Source: Oscillospiraceae bacterium (GTDB lineage: Bacteria > Bacillota > Clostridia > Oscillospirales > Ruminococcaceae). From it: DNA of 22,735 nt. The notes under the pieces are model-generated. The model ran no database searches, was not told where the DNA came from, and saw only the letters and a list, made by a program, of their open reading frames with translations. The stretch lies in NCBI GenBank assembly GCA_019413245.1, contig DXNX01000023.1, forward strand, positions 1-22,735, read 5' to 3'. This document shows positions 17,027 to 22,735 of this stretch, piece by piece (position 1 is the first letter of the stretch; each line of letters starts with the position of its first letter). The translations under genes and the position numbers were made by a program.

Positions 17027-18726
17027 GCGTCCACTCCTTCAAACCGGTCAAGAAACTCCGGCACGGTGTAGCACAGGGCCTTTTCGTCCAGGGCACGGCC
17101 CATGGAAAAAATCTCCGGCGGGCGAATGCCCACCAGGGCCGCCAGGTCCCGGTTGCCGAAAATCTCGTCCCGGGTACCGTCCGCCACCACCTTGCCGCCG
17201 CACAGCACAATGATCCGCTGGGCCCATTCGCACACCAGCTGCATATCGTGGGTGGCGATCAGGACCGTTTCGGTAATTTCCTTCATCTCATTCAGGGTGC
17301 GCAGGATCTCCCGGCGGGTGGCAATGTCCAGGTTGGCGGTGGGTTCGTCCAGCAGCAGGATGCCGGGGTTCAGCGCTACGCCGATGGCCAGGCTGGCCCG
17401 GCGCATCTGCCCGCCCGAGAGCAGACGCCCGTCCCGGTCGGCCAGCTCGGTCAGCCGGAATCGTTCCAGCAGAGCCCGGGTCTTTTCCGGCCAGTTTTCC
17501 ACGCCGCGCACCTGCATGGCGTAGGCAACGTCCGCTTCGATGCTGTCCTTGATGAACATTTCCTCCGGGTTCTGGTACACCAAGGAGATCAGCCGGGAAA
17601 GCTGTTCGGGCCGTGTGTCCCGCAAAGGTGTGCCGTTCAGGGCCACAGTGCCTTCTTTCGGGCGCAGCAGTCCTACCAGCATCTTCATCAGGGTGGATTT
17701 GCCCGCGCCGTTGGACCCGATGAGGGCGATCTTTTCCCCCTTGTACAGGGAAAGGTCCAGCTTGTCGAACACCACCCGGGGCTCGCCCTTCACGCTGCGG
17801 TAGGAAACCGTCACCCCGCGCAGGGCGGCTGCTTCGGGACCAAGCTCCGGTTTGGAAACGGCAGGGCAGGGAACCGTCGCTTTGCGTGCCAGGGGAGCAA
17901 AGACGGCTTTGCCTTCCTCCACGGTGGTGGGCAGTTCCACCCCGGCGGGCAGCAGGCCGCGGGTCTGCAGGGCATGGGCCGCCTGGGTCACCTGGGGCGG
18001 AAAGATGTTGCAGCTTTGCAGTTCCTCCACCCGGGCCAGGGCCTGCCGTGTGGGCAGTGTCCAGGCGACCTGACCGTCTTTCAGCAGCAGAACATGCTTG
18101 CAGAAATCGGCAATGTACTCGGTGTGATGCTCAATGACCAGAATGGTCTTACCGTATGTTTCGTTCAGTTCCCGCAGCACGCCGTAAATGCGGTCGGCGT
18201 GGCCGGGGTCCAGCTGGGCAATGGGCTCATCCAGAATCAGGATGTCCGGCCCCAGGGCCACCGCCCCGGCCAGTGCCAGCAGGTGGGTCTGCCCGCCCGA
18301 AAGCTGCCAGACATATTCGTCCTCCCGCCCTTGCAGCCCGCATTGGGCCAGAGCGCGGCGGCCCTGTGCCAGATAGTCCCGCATGCCGTAGTTCAGGCAG
18401 GCATAGGAAGCATCGTCCAGCACGGTGGGGCGGACGATCTGGTTTTCAAAATCCTGGTACACATAGCCCACCTTCTGCGCCAGCGTACCCACATCGCTTT
18501 GCAGCGTATCCTGCCCGGCCACACAGACCTGCCCGGAAAATTGTCCTGTGATAAAGTGCGGAATCAACCCGTTGAGCACCTTGCACAAAGTGGATTTCCC
18601 ACAACCGTTGTTGCCGACGATTGCCAGGAAATCCCCTTGTTCCACTGTCAGATTTACATGCTGCAAGGTGGGGCGGGCCGCACCGGGATAGGTATAACAC
18701 AGATCCCTGATCTCGATGATGCCCAT
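17023..18726 (-). CDS. Fused double ATP-binding subunit of an ECF-type transporter
   Basis: A 567-residue cytoplasmic protein with two complete ABC ATPase domains, equivalent to EcfA1 and EcfA2 in one chain. Domain 1 has Walker A GNNGCGKST (38-46), Q-loop at 91, signature LSGGQ (142-146), Walker B ILILDEP (162-168) and a switch histidine near 200. A linker of about 80 residues follows. Domain 2 has Walker A GSNGAGKST (337-345), LSGGQ (436-440), ILLLDEP (456-462) and THD at 492-494. All catalytic residues are present in both halves. The gene starts 5 bp after the S-component stop and overlaps the EcfT gene by a few bases. Fused ATPases of this kind occur in YkoD-like ECF systems, but that does not fix the substrate. 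Confidence 0.94.
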   Translation of the reverse strand: MGIIEIRDLCYTYPGAARPTLQHVNLTVEQGDFLAIVGNNGCGKSTLCKVLNGLIPHFITGQFSGQVCVAGQDTLQSDVGTLAQKVGYVYQDFENQIVRPTVLDDASYACLNYGMRDYLAQGRRALAQCGLQGREDEYVWQLSGGQTHLLALAGAVALGPDILILDEPIAQLDPGHADRIYGVLRELNETYGKTILVIEHHTEYIADFCKHVLLLKDGQVAWTLPTRQALARVEELQSCNIFPPQVTQAAHALQTRGLLPAGVELPTTVEEGKAVFAPLARKATVPCPAVSKPELGPEAAALRGVTVSYRSVKGEPRVVFDKLDLSLYKGEKIALIGSNGAGKSTLMKMLVGLLRPKEGTVALNGTPLRDTRPEQLSRLISLVYQNPEEMFIKDSIEADVAYAMQVRGVENWPEKTRALLERFRLTELADRDGRLLSGGQMRRASLAIGVALNPGILLLDEPTANLDIATRREILRTLNEMKEITETVLIATHDMQLVCEWAQRIIVLCGGKVVADGTRDEIFGNRDLAALVGIRPPEIFSMGRALDEKALCYTVPEFLDRFEGVDA

Positions 18727-18731
18727 TTGTG

Positions 18732-19565
18732 TTACTTCGCCTCAGCCTTTCTCTTCATAACCATCAGGATGCCCAGTGCCAGAACGGCAGCCACAAGCAT
18801 GCCCACCGCAAAGGCGGTGCCGCTTTCCGCCCAGGAGGCTTCCCAGTCGATGAGTTCCAGGCCGCTGGTGGCCAGCATTTCAGCGGCCACGGCGCACACA
18901 AAGGCCACGGCGCAGCCGGCCAGCGTCTTGCCGCTCAGCGCGGGAGCGGCGGTTTCGGGGGTGCGGGGGCTCATGCCCAGCAGCGGTTCGATCTTGCCGT
19001 ACAGCCGGGGAACCAGGTACAGGGTGGGCAGCAGGCAGAACAGAATGCCGGAGAAGAGCAGGTCGTTCAGGAAAGCGAAGCCTTCGGTGGCAAAAACACT
19101 TTCGGGCAGACCGGCCACAGCCTCAAAGTCTTCCACCGCAAACTGCACTTTGCAGATGTCCACAATGGCGCCCATGAGCAGCTGGGCACCGGTGCCCAGG
19201 AATGCCGCAATGCCCACCATGCGGGTGTTGCGGGGGTCACGCACCAGACGGCCCGCCAGATACACGCCGATGGTCACGGTGATGAACTTTTCCACTTCAC
19301 CCAGGCCGCCGAACTGGCCCAGCATGATCTCGCTGAAAACCAGCTCACCGGTGGCAGCACCCAGAGCGGCCGAAAGCGGGTCGAACAGCATGGCCAGCAC
19401 CAGCGGGATGAACAGGAAATACTCCACCGAGAATTCCACGATGCCGATCTGGAATTTGGGAATCAGTTCGGTGAACAGGGTAGCCAGACCGTACAGCGAC
19501 ATGGTCAGCACAAAGACCATCAGCTTCTGGGACTGGTTCATGGTTTTGATTTGCGCTTGGTTCAT
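18732..19565 (-). CDS. Putative ECF substrate-binding (S) membrane component
   Basis: A 277-residue, very hydrophobic protein with about seven or eight predicted membrane segments: near 10-30, 45-65, 85-105, 115-140, 165-190, and a C-terminal pair at about 215-235 and 250-272, ending MKRKAEAK. Position before the ATPase and T genes, and glycine/alanine-rich helices such as SAALGAATGEL, suggest that it is the specificity subunit. It is longer than typical S components (about 180-200 aa) owing to the extra C-terminal helices. The ATG at 19565 has GGGGAGG 9 bp upstream (19575-19581). A TTG start at 19583 would begin inside that site and is rejected. No known vitamin S-family signature (BioY, RibU, ThiT, FolT) is recognised, so the substrate is unknown. 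Confidence 0.8.
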   Translation of the reverse strand: MNQAQIKTMNQSQKLMVFVLTMSLYGLATLFTELIPKFQIGIVEFSVEYFLFIPLVLAMLFDPLSAALGAATGELVFSEIMLGQFGGLGEVEKFITVTIGVYLAGRLVRDPRNTRMVGIAAFLGTGAQLLMGAIVDICKVQFAVEDFEAVAGLPESVFATEGFAFLNDLLFSGILFCLLPTLYLVPRLYGKIEPLLGMSPRTPETAAPALSGKTLAGCAVAFVCAVAAEMLATSGLELIDWEASWAESGTAFAVGMLVAAVLALGILMVMKRKAEAK

Positions 19566-19594
19566 AGTGGATTGCCTCCCCAATATTTTTCACT

Positions 19595-19623
19595 CCGTAT
19601 TGCGTCCCCTTTGCGGGGTACGG
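19595..19623 (-). promoter_or_regulatory. Hairpin in the 5' leader of the ECF operon
   Basis: On the minus strand CCGTA, CCCC, loop GCAAA, GGGG, a 6-nt bulge and TACGG form a two-part hairpin that ends 14 bp before the ribosome site. It would lie at the very start of a transcript begun near 19621. It does not match any riboswitch I know and is too short for most. Confidence 0.4.
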
Positions 19624-19627
19624 TTTC

Positions 19628-19656
19628 ATTGTAGACTGACTATGAAAATTTCTCCA
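19628..19656 (-). promoter_or_regulatory. Candidate sigma-70 promoter of the ECF operon
   Basis: Read on the minus strand, TGGAGA (19656-19651) and TACAAT (19633-19628) are separated by exactly 17 bp and match consensus at 4/6 and 5/6 positions. The implied start near 19621 gives a leader of about 55 nt. Confidence 0.5.
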
Positions 19657-19664
19657 CCAGAAAC

Positions 19665-19696
19665 CAGTAAAATGAAAGTTAATTTTCAGTAAAGTG
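19665..19696 (-). repeat. Two direct repeats upstream of the ECF promoter
   Basis: CAGTAAAATG (19665-19674) and CAGTAAAGTG (19687-19696), plus-strand reading, match at 9 of 10 positions and are 22 bp apart, about two helical turns. They lie just upstream of the candidate -35, where an activator would bind. Confidence 0.4.
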
Positions 19697-19704
19697 GGCG
19701 CCCC

Positions 19705-19735
19705 AAACAAAAACACCGCGCCATACAGCGCGGTG
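19705..19735 (-). terminator. Rho-independent terminator of the metal ABC operon
   Basis: An 8 bp GC-rich stem (19714-19721 with 19728-19735) with a 6-nt loop is followed, on the minus strand, by a U-rich tract encoded by AAACAAAAA at 19705-19713. It lies 30 bp past the lipoprotein stop codon and separates the two minus-strand operons. Confidence 0.9.
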
Positions 19736-19765
19736 CGATTGGTGTTTATGGATGGGAAATAAGGT

Positions 19766-20251
19766 TCAGGCCGCCTGTTCCACGGTCTTGGCCACAATGT
19801 GGTAGCTGGGAAATCCCCCGCAGTCGTATTCCTCGTAGGTGCCGGTCACTACAAGTTCGGTGCCGGCTTCGGGCAGCTCGCCGCCCTCCCAGATGAATTC
19901 AAGCCCCTGCTGGCAGCAGGCGGTGGCGTCCTCGATGACCACGGTATAAAAGTAGTCGATGCCCAGGGCCGGGTTGGCTTCGTATACGGCCAGCTGGCCC
20001 TGCATCCGCACGGTTTTTCCCACATAGTCTTCCGGGGCGCGGACCATGGCGGCCACTTCCGCAAACACCATGGTGGAGGACAGCCCAGTCAGGTCTACTT
20101 CCACCCCATCCGGTTCCGGGGAGGGAGTGGGAGCCGGTGCTGCCGTGGCCGGCGGAGCAGAAACGGAAGCAGCTTCCGAAGGGGCCGGGGCCGATGAACA
20201 GGCGGTGAGCAGCAGACACAGGGCTGCCACTCCTCCTAACAGGCGGTTCAT
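19766..20251 (-). CDS. Small lipoprotein with CC motif, last gene of the metal ABC operon
   Basis: A 161-residue lipoprotein. The signal peptide ends in the lipobox LLTAC with the acylated Cys at position 18, followed by a flexible Ala/Pro/Ser-rich linker to about 48. The C-terminal domain (about 50-158) looks like a small beta-barrel or OB-fold: YVGKTVRMQGQL, then TACCQQGLEFIW, then GTYEEYDCGGFPSY. The CC pair and third Cys could bind metal. The pattern recalls the C-terminal part of TIGR03943/DUF1980 proteins, which is a weak family guess. The ATG at 20251 has GGGGAGG 6 bp upstream and overlaps the permease stop by 4 bp (ATGA). Context points to an accessory role in zinc or manganese uptake at the outer face of the membrane. 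Confidence 0.85.
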   Translation of the reverse strand: MNRLLGGVAALCLLLTACSSAPAPSEAASVSAPPATAAPAPTPSPEPDGVEVDLTGLSSTMVFAEVAAMVRAPEDYVGKTVRMQGQLAVYEANPALGIDYFYTVVIEDATACCQQGLEFIWEGGELPEAGTELVVTGTYEEYDCGGFPSYHIVAKTVEQAA

Positions 20252-21090
20252 GCGGCACCTCCCCGCACGGCACCCGCCAGCCAGAACAGGGCGAACCCAG
20301 CCATGTCCACCGCCACGATGGTGGCGCCCACGGGGGTGCCTGCCAGGATGGAAACCAGGATACCACCCGCCGCACACACCACTGAAAACACCGCCGCGCA
20401 GATGGTCACCCCCAGAAAACTGCGGCAGACCCGCATGGCGGCCAGCGCCGGAAAGATGATCAGGGCAGAGATGAGCAAAGAACCCACCAGATACATGGCC
20501 AGCACGATGATGACCGCGATGATCACGGCCAGGATCAGCTGGTACAGTCTGGCGTTCATGCCGGAAGCCTGGGCGAAGGATTCGTCGAAGGTGACAGCAA
20601 AAATTTTGTGGTACAGCAGCACGAACAGGGCGACCACCACCACCGAAAGCCCGGCGCACAGCCAGACTTCCTCCTCGGTGAGGGTCAGGATGGAGGTGGA
20701 GCCGAAAAGGGTGCTGCACACATCGCCTGCCAGGTTGGGGCTGGCGGAGAAGAGGTTCACCACCAGATACCCGAAGGCCAGGGTCCCCACCGACAGCATG
20801 CCGATGGCGGCGTCGCCCCGGATCTTGGCGTTCTGCCCGCCCCGCAGAAGCAGCACGGCGCAAAGGATGGTGACGGGCAGCACCAGCAGCATGGTATCGG
20901 TAAACTGCAGCACTGTGGCCACCGACATGGCGCCGAAAGCCACATGAGAAAGTCCGTCGCCCAGATAGGAAAAGCGCTTGAGCACCAGTGTCACCCCGAA
21001 CAGGGAAGAACACAGGGCAATGAGCACCCCCACAATGAGGGCGTAGCGCACAAAGGGATAAGTCCAGTAAAATTGCAGCGTTTCGATCAT
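20248..21090 (-). CDS. znuB: Metal (zinc/manganese) ABC transporter permease, ZnuB/ABC-3 family
   Basis: A 280-residue integral membrane protein of the ABC-3 family that forms the channel of a zinc or manganese importer. About eight hydrophobic segments are seen. Family-type blocks include FSYLGDGLSHVAFGA (about 40-54), RGDAAIGMLSVGTLAFGYL (about 91-109) and YLVGSLLISALIIFPALAA (about 220-238). The gene overlaps the ATPase by 4 bp upstream and the lipoprotein by 4 bp downstream, indicating a tightly coupled operon. The family does not separate Zn from Mn; the His-rich binding protein favours zinc. Confidence 0.94.
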   Translation of the reverse strand: MIETLQFYWTYPFVRYALIVGVLIALCSSLFGVTLVLKRFSYLGDGLSHVAFGAMSVATVLQFTDTMLLVLPVTILCAVLLLRGGQNAKIRGDAAIGMLSVGTLAFGYLVVNLFSASPNLAGDVCSTLFGSTSILTLTEEEVWLCAGLSVVVVALFVLLYHKIFAVTFDESFAQASGMNARLYQLILAVIIAVIIVLAMYLVGSLLISALIIFPALAAMRVCRSFLGVTICAAVFSVVCAAGGILVSILAGTPVGATIVAVDMAGFALFWLAGAVRGGAA

Positions 21091-21794
21091 GCGCAGCCTC
21101 CTTGCTGTGGGGCAAACCGCTGTCCGGCCGGGGTGCGGAGGTAGTCCTCCCGGCTGCCGTGGAAGATCTCGGTGCCGATGTGCAGAATGTGGGTGGCACT
21201 GCGCAAAGCCGGGGCCACATCGTGGGTGATCATCAGGATGGTGACCCCTTCCTTGTGCAGGGATTCGATAAGGCCGTACATAGCCGCAGCGGCATCAGGG
21301 TCCAGGCCGGTGATGGGTTCATCCAGCAAAAGGGCTTTGCGGGTGGCGCACAGGGCCCGGGCCAGCAGGACCCGCTGCTGCTGCCCGCCGGACAATTCCC
21401 GGTAACAGCGCCCGGCCAGGTCTGCCGCACCCACCTTTTCCAGCATGTGCAGGGCTTCGGCCTTTTCCTCTTTGGTGTAGAAGGGGCGCAGGCCGCACCG
21501 CCCCTGAAATCCGGACAGCACGATCTCCCGCACCAAAGCGGGAAAGTCCCGCTGTACATCGGTCTGCTGCGGCAGGTAGCCGATGTCCTTGCGGGTCAGC
21601 CCGTCCCCGAAGCGGATCTGTCCCGCCATGGGCGACTGCAGACCCAGCAGGTTCTTCATCAGGGTGGTCTTGCCGCTGCCGTTCTCGCCGACGATGCAGA
21701 GGTAATCTCCTGCCTGTACGGTAAAATTCAGTCCCCGCAGCACGGCTTTGCCGTCGTATCCCAGGGTCAGATCTTCACCGGTGATCTGTGCCAT
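21087..21794 (-). CDS. znuC: Metal ABC transporter ATP-binding protein, ZnuC-like
   Basis: A 235-residue cytoplasmic ATPase powering the metal importer. Motifs are complete: Walker A GENGSGKTT (36-44), Q-loop near 76, signature LSGGQ (134-138), Walker B ALLLDEP (154-160) and switch histidine H191 (ITHD). The ATG at 21794 overlaps the binding-protein stop by one base (TAATG) and has GGAGG 7 bp upstream. The C-terminal end overlaps the permease start by 4 bp. Confidence 0.95.
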   Translation of the reverse strand: MAQITGEDLTLGYDGKAVLRGLNFTVQAGDYLCIVGENGSGKTTLMKNLLGLQSPMAGQIRFGDGLTRKDIGYLPQQTDVQRDFPALVREIVLSGFQGRCGLRPFYTKEEKAEALHMLEKVGAADLAGRCYRELSGGQQQRVLLARALCATRKALLLDEPITGLDPDAAAAMYGLIESLHKEGVTILMITHDVAPALRSATHILHIGTEIFHGSREDYLRTPAGQRFAPQQGGCA

Positions 21795-22735
21795 TATACC
21801 GCCTCCTCTGTGTCCAATGCCTGCCGCAGCACGGTCAGGTTGTGCTCCATGACCGAAAGATAGGTGGTGCCTGCCGCCGCATCGTCGGCGGAAGTGGCCT
21901 GCATGGCATCCATCGTCAGCACCGCCCGGTCGCCGGGGGCGTTCTGCAGGATGGTCTGGGCGATTTTGCCGTCGGACCCTTCAATGGTCAGCACGGCAGG
22001 CAGATTCAGCTCTTCGGTCTTGCCGGCCAGAAAAGCCACCGTGGCAAAACTGGCTTCGGTCTCTGCGGAGCAGCCGGGGAAAGCGGCGTAATAGTCCAGG
22101 CCGTAGTCTTCCACCAGGTACCGGAAGGGAAACCGGTCACCGAACAGCAGGGTCTTGACCGGGGCACTCTTCACAGCGGTGGCGTACTGCTCATCCAGCG
22201 CCGCCAGGGATTCTCCGTAAGCGGCGGCATTTCCGGTGTACAGGGCGGCGTTGTCCGGGTCCAGCTCTGCCAGGGTGTCGGCAATGGCGGAGGAAAGTTC
22301 CTGGGCGTTGCGCAGGGATGTCCAGATATGCTCGTCGGTCTCGGCCTCTTCGTGGTCGTGGCCTTCGTGCCCGTCTTCCTCTTCCATGCCTTCCACCAGT
22401 TCTTCCTCATATACCCGGTTGCCCAGCAGCTCCACGAGGTTCAGGGTGCGGCGGTCGGGATTGGCGGATTCTTCCAGGGCTTCCTCGGCCCAGGCGTCGG
22501 ACGCACCGCCCACATAAATGAACAGGTCGCAGTCCGCAATGTCGGCAATATCCTTGGCCGAAGGCTGAAAGCTGTGCAGGTCGGTGCTGCCGTCCAGCAG
22601 CATGGTCAGTTCCAGGTCGTCGGCGTTTTCACCGGCCACCTGGCGCACCCAGTCGTAGACCGGGAAGATGGTGGTCACAACGCGCAGTCTGTCCGCCGAA
22701 GCGGCCTGGGCATCGGAGCGGCCTGGGGTGGATGC
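21794..22735 (-). CDS. znuA: Zinc/manganese ABC transporter substrate-binding protein (N-terminus beyond window)
   Basis: The frame stays open to the right edge, so the start and signal peptide lie outside; 313 residues are visible. The GTG at 22678 sits inside the typical RVVTTIFPVYDW opening strand and is not the true start. Family features are TDLHSFQPSAKDI (first metal His), a His/Glu-rich loop containing HEGHDH (about 22328-22378) followed by DEHIWTS (second His), FGDRFPFRYLVEDYGL, PGCSAETEAS and the late TIEGSDGK. The third ligand position, often His, reads Asp in GDRFPFRY, a variant I believe is common in clostridial members. The protein captures Zn or Mn outside the membrane and hands it to the permease. 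The His loop favours zinc. Confidence 0.93.
   Translation of the reverse strand, partial: ASTPGRSDAQAASADRLRVVTTIFPVYDWVRQVAGENADDLELTMLLDGSTDLHSFQPSAKDIADIADCDLFIYVGGASDAWAEEALEESANPDRRTLNLVELLGNRVYEEELVEGMEEEDGHEGHDHEEAETDEHIWTSLRNAQELSSAIADTLAELDPDNAALYTGNAAAYGESLAALDEQYATAVKSAPVKTLLFGDRFPFRYLVEDYGLDYYAAFPGCSAETEASFATVAFLAGKTEELNLPAVLTIEGSDGKIAQTILQNAPGDRAVLTMDAMQATSADDAAAGTTYLSVMEHNLTVLRQALDTEEAV

Noticed and set aside
17248..19692. An 814-codon plus-strand open frame opposite the ECF ATPase and S genes
   Set aside because: It is in register with the ATPase codons, runs across two convincing minus-strand genes and has no start signal.
21789..21797. TATAAT match at the start of the ZnuC gene
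   Set aside because: It is formed by the spacer and the overlapping stop/start codons (TAATG) with no -35; the genes are clearly co-transcribed.

Overview
The window reads as chromosomal DNA of a gut-type, GC-rich Oscillospiraceae/Ruminococcaceae bacterium (Subdoligranulum, Gemmiger or Faecalibacterium-like). This is inferred from a phosphoketolase of clostridial type, strong CTG/GCC/AAG codon preference, AGGAGG ribosome sites, monoderm-style surface protein architecture and ECF-type uptake genes. I see no rRNA, tRNA, CRISPR array, insertion sequence or phage gene.

Layout. The plus strand carries the 3' end of an unidentified gene (1-122), then a full-length xylulose-5-phosphate/fructose-6-phosphate phosphoketolase (155-2527) ending at a strong terminator. 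About 650 bp of AT-rich and then structured non-coding DNA follows. It contains two terminator-like hairpins, a 15+12 bp direct repeat pair and a 45-codon small ORF whose end overlaps the start of a giant gene (3253-14319, 3688 aa). The giant product is a secreted, membrane-anchored mosaic of adhesion-type modules: Calx-beta-like, Ig-like, a beta-barrel-like stretch, a beta-propeller-like stretch, CARDB-like, cadherin-like, FN3 and a Listeria-Bacteroides repeat.

The rest is on the minus strand in two operons read right to left. The first (window edge to 19766) is a metal (Zn/Mn) ABC importer: binding protein (partial), ATPase, permease and a small lipoprotein with a CC motif, all joined by 1-4 bp overlaps and closed by a terminator at 19705-19735. 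The second (19565 to 14497) is an ECF-type importer: S-like membrane protein, fused double ATPase and EcfT. It is followed in the same transcription unit by a PHP-family metallohydrolase and an RpiR/SIS regulator, and it converges on the giant gene with back-to-back terminators.

The two most unusual parts are the giant surface protein with its structured leader and overlapping small ORF, and the ECF importer linked to a hydrolase and a sugar-phosphate-type regulator. The substrate of the ECF importer cannot be read from the sequence.
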